Positions 22,187 through 35,700 of a stretch of DNA of 64,000 bases are shown here, piece by piece (position 1 is the first letter of the stretch; each line of letters begins with the position of its first letter). Below the pieces are notes generated by a model that searched no databases, had not been told where the DNA came from, and saw only the letters and a program-made list of their open reading frames with translations. The translations under genes were made by a program, and so were the position numbers. Origin of the DNA: Beaufortia kweichowensis (lineage: Eukaryota > Chordata > Actinopteri > Cypriniformes > Gastromyzontidae); contig CM032811.1 in assembly GCA_019155185.1 (NCBI GenBank), forward strand, positions 9,010,075-9,074,074, given 5' to 3'.

Positions 22187-22433
22187 ATAAAGGGACAGTT
22201 CTGCCAAAAATAAAACTTCTGTCATCATTTAATCACTCTCATGTCATTCAAATTCTGCATATAACTCAAGAAGATATTTTGAGAAAAGTAAATTTGTATC
22301 CTTACAATGGAAGTCAATGGGGGACAATGTTGTTTAGTTACCGACGTTCTTTAAAATATCTTCCTTCATGTTTTGCAGAAGAAATAAAGTCATACAGGTT
22401 TAAAATGACACAAGTGTGAATAAATGATGAAAG
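22187..22433. repeat. Foldback (palindromic) non-autonomous element, copy A
   Basis: The left arm (AAAGGGACAGTTCTGCCAAA, then CTGTCATCATTTAATCACTC) is answered on the right by its inverted counterpart (CATACAGGTT..GAATAAATGATG). The centre reads ACAATGGAAGTCAATGGGG. I know this text as a very common cyprinid intronic repeat; the family name was not verified. Confidence 0.65.
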
Positions 22434-23363
22434 AGGTATTGCATGTTTTCATGCCCTTGTTGCAACCTGTTTTATTGAGCAATCTAACGTGTGCCCCGGG
22501 GTCAGCGGTAATGCATGTTTAACAAGGTCACCCCTCACAGATGTAGGGATTGGACATGGAAATAACTGGCCAGTGTACATGTCTCTGAGCTGTGTGTGGG
22601 AGAACTTATGTGTGCTGGTAATCATTCACTTTCATTTTGCACAGAACACAGAGGGATTATTCTTACAGGGAAAGACATCGTCTCTCAACACCACATCTCA
22701 CTTCAGGAATGAAGTCGGCTTTTACTGATCTAGGACCGGAGACACGTAGAAACAGCTGAATGTATCCATTCGGCCAGCTTTCTTGTTCCTCTAGTTTTGT
22801 AAAATAATGTCAAATCTCCTTCCACAGGGCAGCAGTCGCTTCATCTCTTTCAGTAGATGCCTTTACATCTTTAACCTCTCTTCCCAATACTGGCATCTGA
22901 ATCACCAGCACAAGCTATAGTCAAAAGTTTGTTATTGTGTAACCATCTTTCAACTGTATAAATATACTGTATTACTGATGTCTTATCATATTATCTCATC
23001 ATATTTTTTTACTAGGGTGTGCTGCTGCTAATGAGCCACAAAGTGCTAACTGTGGCCAGAGGCAGATGCTGTTAGTATAGCGTGGCCACACACCCATATG
23101 CAGGTGTATGAGTGATTACATAAGATCCCCTCGCAGGTGAGCACATGCACATATGCCACGTTAAACCCTGTTAATGCACAAATCTGCAACACTTTCAATC
23201 TGAGCTCACAGGTCTACTGTGGAACAGACTAATGAGGTTGAATTGTGTGAAAGGCCGGTTTGAATGCAAAGAGTTCAGGTTTAGAAGTGTGTTATGTCTC
23301 ACTCTGTGTGTTCATTCCAAAGACTGTTTGTGTTCAAACAATTCTGAATGTTACACAAACTCT

Positions 23364-23388
23364 CACACACACACACACACACACACAC
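23364..23388. repeat. (AC)n microsatellite
   Basis: About twelve uninterrupted AC units. Confidence 0.9.
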
Positions 23389-23849
23389 TAGTTTAATTCA
23401 CCTGCAGGGGCCTCTGTGTATTAGCCTTTAAAGGGCCTCTCAGCCGTCATGGTGAACAGCTCACACCAAATGAAAGATTTCACAGAGGCTTACACTCCAT
23501 CGCTTTCACACACGTTTTTGTTCGGTTGTGGGTGTTTACTGAGGACTGCTTGGAACTGGGTTGTATTGGAGACTATCACCTAAAGAATGAAATGCAAAAG
23601 CAGAATTTAAGAAATTTTAGAATGTCACACTTATTATTTACACTTAAAGTATTAAATATTCAGGCACCTGATATTAGTGCATTTATTACCTTTGTCTGTG
23701 GGTACTTTTCCCCCCTTTATTTACTCCCTTTACTTTACACATGTATGTAAATGACACCAGAAAGGGAAATCTTTTTTAATTTGTGCAAACATTTATATAA
23801 GTAAGTCATTTAACTTGTAAACTGTCATCGTTCCACAGGTGAAACTCTT

Positions 23850-24066
23850 ATTATTTCACTATTTACTTTAATATTTCATGGCTGAATTCTAATCTAATAC
23901 AACCTTTATGTTAATGGAAAGGTCTAAGTTTGACAAATTTGTAAAATTATAAACATAAACTTAAAATATAAAAAAGAGATTTTAAAAAAATCATATACGT
24001 AAAATGTTTAAAGTTCGGTTTTCATGTGTATGCTCAATATGTGCAGTGACAGTTATCGGGTTACAT
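23850..24066. repeat. Member 1 of an unnamed dispersed repeat pair
   Basis: Shares ordered blocks with 30513-30726: TTTCACTATTTACTTTAATA at the start and GTTCGG..TTTTCATGTG..CTCA..ATG..CAGTGACAGTTATCGGGTTA at the end, with an AT-rich middle of similar length. It looks like two old copies of one element. Confidence 0.45.
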
Positions 24067-24152
24067 AAAAATATATAAAAATATATCACACAATATGTAT
24101 TGGACTGGTTCATAATGATTTAATCTGTTTGCTTAAGTTTAAGTTTTTTAAA

Positions 24153-24197
24153 TGATGCTTTGGATAGTGTCTGCTTAAAGAATAAATGTAAATGTGA
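24153..24197 (+). repeat. Fish SINE 3'-tail-like fragment
   Basis: TGATGCTTTGGATAGTGTCT followed by GCTTAAAGAATAAATGTAAA resembles the 3' tail of common fish SINEs (gctttggataaaagcgtctgc). No tRNA-like head is recognisable. Confidence 0.4.
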
Positions 24198-26896
24198 ATT
24201 CACAGTAATAATATAATAGTGGATCTTTAATGGTTTTGGGTTTATAAAGGTATGGTTAAATATTTTCAAGACGGTTTAACATGACCTTCATATAACAAAA
24301 ATAAATAAATTAAAATCTTTTGGGACATAAAACTCACCGCAGTTGAAGAAACACATGCATTTAATTACAATCTGCACTATGGAACCGGTCAAAAGTGATG
24401 AGTTTATAAACTCATGTCAGTAACGTTACTTTCATATATTTTCATTTCATTCTTTAACAAACTCTTAACTTGTTTTTTCTTCCATTTTAGGCTGTTATCA
24501 TATGTGCTGACATCAACCACTAATAGAAAAAATATGTTTTTCTTCTCCCAAGCAAGAAACCAAAATGGACATTGCGAGCACAGCTTATGAAACTCTCATC
24601 AGAAACACAAGGACCAGGTCAAATAATCCCATGATTATGCTGTCCAAACCTCACATGAGGAGCACAGCCATCAAAGCTCATCACTCATGGTCTTCCAAAT
24701 GCATCATTGTGTGTCTGCTTCTGTGTGTGTGTGTAAAGACTGAGTGGCCTCACATTCGAACGCTTAAAGGAAAAGGATGATGTCATTCTGAATGAGGCAG
24801 CTGTGGGGCAGAGGAGTCTGGGAGGGGTTAGCTAGGGTTCTGTACAGCAGAACAGATTGCAGAAACAATAGATGGATATGACAGAAATGTGTTTTGGCAC
24901 GAGTTGATGTTATTACATCATTCTTGCTTCCTAGAAAATCTATCACTGCTTAATTATTGGTTTTGGCATGGGGTGCAGATTAACAGTTCCTGGTTTCTTA
25001 GTAAAAGTAGAAAAAGTTTTTGCATTTGTTGTGTGTGCTTTTAAATTACTATTCTCTTTACTACTACTTTAATACTATTCTCTTGGTATACTTTTAGCAC
25101 AGGGAGATGTGCAGGAGCCATAATGGGAATGCTTCTAATTTGCAGTATTTCCTAATCATATGAAAATGTTTCATAACAAATCGTTTTATCTGCAAAACAA
25201 TTTGGCTGAAAATTAATTAAATGTACTTTAACATTAGGTTAAACAGTATATTTAATCTTAAGGAATATTGTGGTTTAAGGCTGCCATTCGGGAACATTAA
25301 CAAACCTTAGCTTATATCCGATGTGATTTTTAATCATCATTGTGGTTATAACTACATTGCACTTGTTGTAGCAAATTTTACTTTAGGCAAATTCCACATA
25401 AGACAGCTCATTTCATGGATGGGATGATTTGAGGTAACTTTCTCTAGCAGACCACTGACCGCTTTTCTACTGAGGATTAAATACAATGTTGATCATGTGG
25501 TTTAAGTAATCTATGACAGTAATTGTTTTGTGGTGAGTCCTGATGTGGTATATGCAGTAATCTTATATATTAAGCATGCTTACCCAGAGGAAAATGTTAT
25601 TACTTAAAGGTTTCTCATTTATTGCTTAGGAGATTGTATTGAGTTCCCAGATATTTCCCTTTGATTTTCGTAGGATACAACCAGATGCAAATGGAACCAT
25701 TGTTAAAATACAGTATAAGTATAGTGGTATAAAATGCATACCCTAGATTATTTAGTCTTAACAAAAAGAAATAAAAGGTTTGGCTTTGAATGCAGACTGT
25801 CTGTGATATTGTTGAGATCTCGTCTAACACATGTGAGATGTCCCCATTTGCCCTCCATCGAATCCCATTACTGTCTAGGGAAAATAATTGGGCTATTAAA
25901 GAAATCTCATTCACAATTTATCTTTCCTAAGGGTATGTGTGCGTGTATATTTGTATATGTTGTGTGGTTTGGCTGATGAAAGATTCTTTATTTGTATTTT
26001 CTGTGAAGGAGCCCATCATAGCAGTGAAGTATGGCACAGTCAGCCCATCCAGGCTATAGAAGCAGAGCTGGGCTGTAATTATTCGGAGCCAGGCATCTCA
26101 GGAGGTCGGCTGGGGTTTGGGGAATGTGTCCCCCTCCTCCACACCTCTGCTCTTTCTCTCCCAGGAAAAGGGCATTTCTTAAACTTTAAAAATCTGCATC
26201 TTTTACTTCAGCGCTATATCAAAAGACATGACAGTCTACTTAGTATTGCATATATAATGATTTCAATGGGGCTCATTCATCTGTAAGTGTGTGAATGCTT
26301 TATGTGAGCAAAACATAATCTTCCTCTGGTTCAGATATACTATATAGTCACATTTCAATCTAGTTTAGCCTGCCAAAATTTGCATCAGAAACAATGCCAA
26401 GAATATCAAAAAAATAACTTCAGTTTTAGTTTTATTGTTTTGCTTTTCGAGCGCCACATCTCTCTTACTTGGCACCATGTGTGCTTCATTGAAACAACTA
26501 TGACATCATCATCTGGCTGTTATTCTTATGAGCGTGTTTGGACGTAAGGGTTCCCATGGAAACTTTGATGTAACGGCCACGCAGACTTGTTTTCAGAAAA
26601 GTCACAGCTGGCACGTGGTGTAGTAAATGGAGTTTTGTTTTCCAGAAGGATCAGTTTGTCAACACCTATCTTGCAGATGAAGGCCAGACAGGGATCTAAT
26701 CTTCGCTTATTCAAACTGCGAATGAAACCTAACCGTTTAGATTGATGGTTTGACATTTTCTTAGTGTGATTAGAAGTTTTCTGTGTGTCATCATGGCTGA
26801 ATGTGGTTGAGAAACCAGTATGTGTGGCTCATTTTTGTTTACTACGTTTTTCAGCATGCCATAGTTATTTTAAAAGGATACCAACATACAGTTAAA

Positions 26897-26901
<5 letters not shown>

Positions 26902-26934
<33 letters not shown>
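26902..26934. repeat. (AT)n microsatellite
   Basis: About sixteen uninterrupted AT units. Confidence 0.9.
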
Positions 26935-26937
<3 letters not shown>

Positions 26938-28292
26938 GATAAGACACACAAGAGACAAAAAAGTCTCTTATGTGACGTAACAAAAGTGGATGGGCTCCAA
27001 CATGCTTACACCATTACACATACCTGTATTATTTGTCTTTTTACAGTAATTCCAGAGACAACTGTTTGGCTTAATGGTTGTTTGTCTTATTGAATCATTC
27101 TTGTATGAATTTGTCACAATGACTGTATACATGAGTGTGTTTCAATCAGACAGTATGTTATACTTCAGCTTGGTGAGTCATGTCAAGATTATATGTCAGC
27201 TGTTGCCAAAGTTCCAATGATCCCTGGGGCTCAACAGCTCCCTGGGAAAAAAACGTTAGCATTGTGTCATAGTTTTGTATTGGTCTGCAACATCCTTCTC
27301 TGTTGCAATACCTGCTCATGTTATCTATATCGCTGATATCCGCTCAGATAAGAAACCTCGCGTGAGCATGTGAGGTCTTGCGCTGGTCCATCTCAGTGCT
27401 ACTGATCCAAGGAGCGTGTCTGATGCATTCCGCTCGGCTTGCAGCGATCTCCTCAGCTCAAAATCACCACCATCCATCACGGGATCAGATAAGGGCATGT
27501 GAAGGAAAAGAGATGCTGGCTGCGTTAGATACAATAACAAACTAAGGGATAAGTTCGCCTTTGTGCCATTCCCGGTTGTGCCTGCTGCTGATCTTGAGAG
27601 ACATTTACAATCCGTGCCTGACGCGAATGACATCATGCAAGATGGAAATCTTATTTGGAAGGCTGATGTGGAATGAAAGAAACAGATGCATGCAAAGCAT
27701 TTCAAACTGATTTTGGTTCATATTTTGAAGATTTGTGTACCTCTGATTATCTTAGCAACAGATTAACAGATAACCTGGTACTCAGCATGAGATCTTCCTC
27801 TTTGCCTCAAGTGTTCAGTCTTCACACACAGCTCTGTTATGTAAAGCCGAAGAGCACATGTCCACTGTGTACAGCTGTAAATCACCTCCGCTCTCCCGCA
27901 GCTTCCAGTGTTTACGGTAAACAGTGGAATGGAATGTAAAGTTATTTCAGTCCGTTGGCCTGGATTGTAGTGGTCGTACCACAGGTCATTAGTCTCCAAG
28001 ACCCAGCACAACCCCGAGCCCCCCCATACCTCATTATCTGATTATTAGGCCTGTTTGCTCTCCTTGGGTCCTGCTGCTTTCTTTTCTCCACCCATAGATG
28101 ACAAACACAGATGGAAACAAAACATCACACTTCCTCTAAATCTATTGTGTCTGTCTCTTTACTCTAAATGGTGAACTCTTAAAATCTAATCAATCAACTT
28201 TTTGATTGTGTATAAGCTGATTGATCATGATAGAATGTGGGATCATTTTAAAAAGAATGAGATATTTACTTTGTAGGAAGAAAAGGAATCTT

Positions 28293-28520
28293 ATAGGGAT
28301 AGTTTTATTTCGTCATTTACTCATGGTCATGTCATTCCAAGCTTGTATGACTTTCTTTATTCTGCAGATCACAAAAGATGATATTTGGAAGAACGTTGGT
28401 ATCCGCTGAGAAAACCACAGAGACATTTCTTAGACATTTCTCAAAATATCTCCTTTTCATATACAGGTTTTGAATGGCGTGAGGGTGAATAAACGATGAC
28501 AGAAATTTTATTTTTGAGTA
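28293..28520. repeat. Foldback element, copy B
   Basis: ATAGGGATAGTTTTATTTCG on the left and GTGAGGGTGAATAAACGATG with ATTTTATTTTTGAG on the right form inverted arms around AGAACGTTGGTATCCGC. Same family as copy A. Confidence 0.65.
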
Positions 28521-29749
28521 ATTGTATTATTCTATGCAAATGTATTAAAAAAAAACCCGCTTATTCACCTTAACTCAAATGATTCTGAAACTTGAAAATA
28601 AATAAATCATTAAATCCACAGTGTAAACGGACATATTTAAACCCTGTTTAAAAGTCTCAACTTTGTCCGAAGTCATCTGTTACACCAAACTTGCTCCAAA
28701 TGGTCTCAAATAGCTTGAGACAGCAAAAACAAAAAATGTGTTTGTTCCTCTGTGATACAGGACCTGACAGCACCGGTGAGACTGTAAGACATTCAGTGAT
28801 CTGCTTGAGCTGGAGTAACACAAGCACTGGTCTTTATCTGTCAGAATAAAGCCGGGAACAGTGAGTGAGAGAGAGCAGAGACAGAGCACTGTGTTGTGAA
28901 AGTGGAGATTAATACAAATACAGTGGAAAGCAGGAGGGTGAGCTGGGGTAAATGGAGCTCTATCTCTCCTCCTTTTTTCTCTTGTTCCCTCCCTTCTTCT
29001 GCTCCCTCCCCCAGACTGCAGGAGTTGTAGGAGTTTTACGTGACTGTGAGAGCTGTACTTTAAAGCGGCACGCCGGGCGAAGCTGAAACACTCGTATACA
29101 TTGCTGGGAAATAACGGAAGACTCATACTGGATATAGAAAAAGAGTAACAGGTCTGTAAACATACTCACACTCTTACAGTGTTAATGTTTCTACTGTCTT
29201 TTTTATGTTGTTTGAGCTTTGGTTGATCTTTTAAAGACATTATAATACAATGTAAGATGTTTAGTTATGGTTTTGAGAACTTTTTTAGTGGTCTTTTAGT
29301 TTATGCTTGAAACAAAGAGGTGAAAAATTTTGTTTTTTATTTGAATTAAGTATATATTCTTTCCTCAATGCCAAATAGTAATTTCGATTAAAATAAATGT
29401 GCCTTCAGTTCAACGTATTTTTTCGAATTTTTGCCAGTGGTGTAACTTATAAAAATAAGTACCCAAAAAACATTATTGATTAAAAATATGAAAGTTAAAA
29501 CCAAAAATATAAATATTTAAGGCAGCAAAAAAATTTACAGTGTAAGCTTGAACATGTCTTTGAAAAAGTGCTAACAGAGTCTTATCTCAACAGGTTTTTA
29601 TGGTTAATCCCTCTGGATTTAATGGATGTGGGACTGTAAACAACTTTAAAGATTGATTAAAAAAAGGGATAAAACAGACAGAGATCTCATTTAACTGTTG
29701 GACTTTGGGCTAAAGAACAAGGACGTTAGTACCTGGACTCAAGGCGGAG

Positions 29750-32700
29750 ATGGATGCAGGTCCTCTGGCATCAGTGGCCGAGGGTTCCCCGGAAGGAGAG
29801 ACAGTGTGTGCTGCTTTGGCCCGCTACGAAAACACGTTGCGGGATGCCGTGCGTGAGATCCACGTGGACGTCAGCGCTTTCAAGCTGGGTATTGAGCGGA
29901 GGTTGGAAGAGGCCATTCATATGAGTGGACCTCTTGGTCGAGCTGTGGCCCAGTTGCAGCAGGAGAACCGGCAGCTCAGGGGCCAGTTGGAGGCCCTGAC
30001 CCGACAGGTTGAGATGCTGACGGGTTCGGTGTGTGACAGAAGCCCCCTCCTCACCGGAGGATCGGCTCCACCGCAGACCAACAGCAGCACGGCAGGGCCC
30101 CAGTCTCCAACGGCTCTTAGCGGCACTGCGGCCCCCAGCGTGACGGCCCTGACGGGCTCAGCGAGTGGATCTGCCTCCAGTCCAAGCGCCACACGCTTCT
30201 CCAGCAGAGCCACCATTGCTGTCACCAGCAAAACTAATGTGAGTAGTGCAGAGCGCTGATATGTGTGTGTGAAATGTGAGAATGTGTAGAAGGTGATGCA
30301 TGACTTGGTGTGAGGTCATTCTGTACTTCCAGGAACAGGGTGATGTGCTGAGGGTGAGAGGAAACTATGTTTAAAAGCTAAATATTTGGACATGAAGAGG
30401 AGTAAATAGCTGTAACATATATACAGACCCGCTAAATGTTTTTGTAAGGTCATAGTTTGCACACACTGTTTTACAACTGTGCGATGGTGTTTGGATTTTG
30501 GCAGTAGAAAATCGTTATTTTACTATTCACTTTAACATTTCATAGTTATCTGATTAAATCATGACAAACTATATATTGATAAAAAGGTTGAAGACTCAAG
30601 AATAAGAAAATAATCAAAAATGTAAAAAAGAAAAGAAAAGAAAAATGCTATCTAAAATGTACAAAATTGTAGTTCGGATAGTGCATTTTCATGTGCTCAG
30701 AATGTTCAATGACAGTTATCAGGTTATTAATAATCAATAAAAGCTGAATATTGTTTGAGATTCTGTCTCTTGTCCCGAGAGGTTCAATCTGTCAGACTGT
30801 AACAGCTGCTGAAGTAAAACTCAGATACACTTAACTTGAAACTTTCCGCCGTCATTATTCATTTCTTGACTGCTCTATTTCATCTGCTCTATTCTTACAG
30901 TATGTTTCCGCATAAGCTGTACAAAAATACCTTAATGTTCATGCCAGTCAAATTGGCTTACTTCAAAAGCTCTTATTTGTGTGTCATGTTTTAGATTTGT
31001 TATCGGTGGCTGTAAAATGTCTTTTTAAATCATGGTAATTTTGGAGTGCAGTTGACTTTGGCTGTGAGTGAAAGTCAGTAAACACAGGTATCACAAAGCT
31101 CTTATCTTCTCTGCCACATCCACACCTGTCAAACACATAATGAGAGAGAGCTGCATTGAGAGAGATGGGATTGTAAAACACTCAGAGACTGTTGTGGCAG
31201 GTCTCTGAAGCACTCCCTGCGCTGTGGTCACAGCCTGAAGGAAAAGGTTTAGGATAGAGAGAAAGTGTGTTGGCCTGTCTCCATGTGGCTGAGCTGGGAA
31301 CACCTGCAGATATCATGAGTCTCTGACTTTATCTTCTTTCTAACTCCATGTCTCTGATTCCTGAGTCTGTTGTACTGTCTGTTCTTGGGAAATAACAGTT
31401 TATCCCGGACTTAATCTCAGACTGCCGCCACTGTATCTGTGGCATCTTTTTTTGTTAATCTCTCATGCACATTTTCATTTAGTCTCAGACATTCAGATCC
31501 ACTTTTATGTTTATGAATCTTGTTTAGTAGTTCAGCCCATCAGAGTCAATGTGATCTCATTAGTATTTCTAGGTATTTGTACATGAAAGATTTATAAAAT
31601 GCTGAATTTATAGAGTGATTTTATTGCATTTAACAAACTTTAGTTTTTTAAGTTAGTAACTGTACATACACACACACAAATCAATAAATTACACATATTT
31701 TAATATTATGATATTATACTTTAATTTTTGAGATTTTTTAATAATAAATTTAGTAATATGTATAGTGCAAATGACTTTTCCCAGGATTTTATTTATAGAT
31801 AAATTTGGTCTTTATCTTAAAATTTCTCTATCATTCTTTCATCTAAGTACCACCACTGAAATTATATATTTATTATATATTTATATGTCTCTAAAATTAT
31901 GTACATGCATAAAACTTACAGTATTAGATACTTTAAATCCTTAATATAATCCTTGCCTCAGTTTTGTCTTAATGTACAAAAACATACACGTACAAATAGC
32001 TATAAAACGAATGAGATCACCCAGCTACAGTTCACAGTCCTGTGGTTTCTCTGAGCAAATCTCAAACTGTGGTTTCGCTGCCCTGTTATCATAGTTTCCC
32101 AGTTTGTGTTGGGAGCATCTTGTGTTCCTCTCCGCTTTCAGAAGACCAGCAGAATGCTTTTGCTCCGCCTTCGGTCTGGACTGTCTGTGCGGAGGAGTGT
32201 TGCCAATTACCGCAGCATTTCTGCGGTTTCAATGGACCATTGTGTCGACATTCTGCCTCATTTGAAGTACATTGGGTGAGTCAGGATTTGAAGAACACCC
32301 AGGACACCCTCCCCCATTCTTACTCCACTGGGATTTGGTGTAGACGTTGCACTCCTGGGCCCCTCTGAAGTCACTTAAAGTTGGATCACAGAAGACAGGT
32401 GCTTGGCCGAGAAGCACACCTGTGGATTGTGGTCCCACTGCACGTTCGCATTCCGTCACTTAAGCCCCTGAGCATAGAGAAGCCTTTGCCCTTCATTATT
32501 GCTGATGTGTATAAATTGTTGGAGGGTCAGTGGGTTATCTTTGATTCTACTGTGCCTCAACATAGTACTGCATTGTAAATGTCAGACACTTTGACTCCTG
32601 TTGGAAGACACGTGGATGTGTGTGTGGTAAACCCTACAGTGTGGGGACTAAATATCCCCACAAACACCAGCATTTTTTTTTACCTTGTGGGGACATTTTT

Positions 32701-35700
32701 TTGGTTCCCATGAGGTAAAAAGCTTATAAATCATACTAAATGATGTTTATTTGAAAGTGTAAAAATGCTAAAATGTAAAAGGTTTGTGTGAGGGTTAGGT
32801 TAAGGGGTAGGTTTACAGGATATAATATACATTTTGTATGGTATAAAAGTCATTATGTCTATGAAAAATCCCCATAAAACATGTAAAACCCAACGTGTGT
32901 GTGTGTGTATGTGTGTGGGTGTGTGTGTGGGGGGTGTGTGCGTGTGTGTGGGTGTGTGTGCCTATGGGTTTGGCTGTACCTCTTTGGGACATGTGAGCAA
33001 AAGAACAGAGATTGAGGTGGAAAAAAGATAAGATTTGCACGTCTGTTATCTGTGGAAACTGTTGGTGCACACTTATAATCTCAGTAAATGCATACAGGCA
33101 CACACAGAGGCCAACAGGAACGCAAGCGTGCTTAGATACCTTTGACTAAACCGTTTGATTTGTGAAATTTGGCAATAGTTTTATGATATACATGCTTATA
33201 CAAACTACCCATCTAGGACTGTTTCTCCTTTACATATAACACATGATGCCAAGCTTTACCTAACATTTGGTTTTGACAGGTACCATGTGTGAAAAACATC
33301 CTTTTTACTTTGGTGTGCGCTTCAGTGATTTGTCTTCATAGTCATCTAATATTACCATAGCTGTTTTCAAATCTTTACATGAAGTTTAAAGGAACGTCTT
33401 TTGATCTAATAAGCACGGCTTTAAATTTACTTTTGATGTTGTGGGATTTCCTGGTTTCGGATCGTCTGCCAGGTAGTCAAGCAGGCCTCACAAGGCTTTA
33501 AAGGCTGAGCATTTGTTTGCAAAGATTCACTTTAAGCGTCTACATATGCAGGGTCCACTGTATTACCACGCTTTTATTTATGGGTCTAAAGCAGATGAAA
33601 ACTCGCCTGTATAGTTTCACACCCTGGCTGGGGGTTACAGGAGCTTACTCGAATGCATTATTTGGCATGTGTGCGTGTGTTTGTGTGAGATATGTTTAAC
33701 ATTTCTAGCCCGGCACTGGCCCGACGCCAAAGCTCTCACAATGGAACAGGTCATTTAATCTTCTACTATTGCCCTGCCTGGATCTCCATGTCCAGCACAG
33801 ATTCCTGGCAGAGGTGAAGGAGTAGAACAAAACCCTTTGCACAGCTATTAATACAGTGGAGTGCAAAAGAGAGTGAATAAAGAGTGATGGTGTGAGAGAG
33901 CGCAGAGAGTGAGAGAATGTGAAAGGGAGGGTGAGACATTGTGGATAGTGGAGCTGGAGAAAGGCATCCAACCGCTCCCATGATGCCCCTGGCTCTCCTA
34001 ATTACTTCCAGACAATGCCATGTATTTTCATCTCCGTGGTTACAGGTTAATAATTCTGTGTTTACGGGATGACCTCATGCCCCTCAAGAACCATTGTCCC
34101 GCCTTGAAGGAATGCATATGCACCAGTACGGAGACCAGAAGAGGTTAGGTGAGGAATTTTTGTTTTGTGAACTGTCTAGAGAAGTCATTTTGGGTATCTG
34201 AGCTCAAAGCTTTGCCCGATCTACTATGTGTGGAGTCATATTACCGCTTGTGTTTGCCCATGTGTTTGTTATTGGAGCAGGGTACAAGGCTGTTGATATC
34301 TCAGCTGGTGGTGAGAAACACTAAACCATGGCTAAGCTTTTAAATATTGGGTGGACGTTGCTGTGTAGTCCTGGAACGGTCAACCCCATGATCCCTGTGG
34401 TCTTTCTAACCTGGGGCGATATGTTTGACCACCGCTCAGGTCTGTGTTGTCAATGTGCAGGTGGGGCTGTGGATATAACCATGTCCCTTTGGGCTGTAAC
34501 TCATTACTCATGCCGCTGCAAATCATGCTGAAGATGACTGCATGGTCACGTAGGTATAGTCTGCAGAGGTTTCTCAAGATTCAAGGAACATGTGCAGTAT
34601 AGATACACAGTATATGAATTTGCGCTGGTTGAGACAGTTCTGGACATTTAAAACACTGATGATTTTGAAGATCGTGAAGACGTGAGGTATCTATATACTG
34701 TAATATAAAATTATTAAATGTTATCCAAAACAGTTGTTTTTTCCAAGACAAAAATATTATTTACAAATTATTACAAAAATAAATGATCATTAACAATCAT
34801 TATGAATCAAAATTCAGATATGAACTCAGCAGTTTAAAAATTCTTTAAGACATTTTAAAGATTCCTTAAAGACATCATACGACCAGCAAAAAAAACATTT
34901 CAGATGTTTTGTGCTTCACTGATAACAGCCTTATATAGATCAGGTGAACTGGAAGTAGCTGCTTATGTTTACAACTGCACATTTTGCACGGTGCACATCT
35001 ATGAAATAGTATGTATACTAAAGATTGATTGTGTCTAAGCTATTAAAAATGAGGAATGCTTGTAGTCATGTCTTTATTCACCCACATCTGAAAACTCAAA
35101 AGACTCCCACTGTGTCTCTCTCTACACAGGTTTTCTTTCAATTCTGTCTCATGCTAGAGGAGAAAAATTGCAGGCTGTGTTGTGCTTTGAAAAACAGGTG
35201 TTTGGGCCACATTCTCCATGCACACTTGAGTTTGTGGAGGAAATTACAGAGCAAAGTTCCTCACACATCCCTGCAGACTTCCCAATATCGGTAACAACAA
35301 AAAACAACCTTTAAATTACTACTGGTCAAACTGTGGGACAAAATCCTCAATGCATTCACAGGCTTATTCGTCTGCCTTTTATAGAAGAATGCCTCAAAGT
35401 TCTCACAGTCTTTCTGCTTTCCCTGATCAGCTTTTTGTATATTGGAAAATATAAATAGCACTATCAGCATGGTTTATTAATACCATAGAGGGCCTTGTAG
35501 AGCCTATCTGTGGGATTTGAGTGACAGAGGCTGGAATTAGCCCACTAAAGTTCTCCCACAAACATGCCCGCTATTGTTGTTTATGTTCCATTCCATTCCC
35601 CTGACACTACAACGTTCCAAGAATCTCAAATGTCATCGTGAAGCAAGAATATCTTCTCAGATATGTTTAAAATCAGACGGTTCATCAAAACTGGCATTCA

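Larger units (their letters stand above)
21620..29749. other. Spacer upstream of smtnl2 with dispersed repeats and the smtnl2 5' leader
   Basis: No recognisable gene. Contents: two full foldback elements (22187-22433 and 28293-28520), (AC)n, (AT)n, a SINE-tail-like piece at 24153-24197 and one half of a repeat pair (23850-24066). GC-raised blocks without open frames lie at 26007-26165 and 27340-27680. The right end probably contains a noncoding first exon of smtnl2 ending at 29151 (AACAG|gtctgt), joined to an acceptor at 29593 (CTCAACAG). Confidence 0.5.

Noticed and set aside
28680..29126. Minus-strand 148-codon frame upstream of smtnl2
   Set aside because: Low-complexity content from a purine-rich leader, no splice context or family match; it overlaps the likely smtnl2 leader exon.
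29917..30231. Minus-strand 104-codon frame
   Set aside because: Antisense of smtnl2 exon 1, opened by its high GC content.
32042..32368. Plus-strand 108-codon frame in smtnl2 intron 1
   Set aside because: Starts at a non-ATG codon, shows no domain, and no transposon protein motif could be recognised in it.
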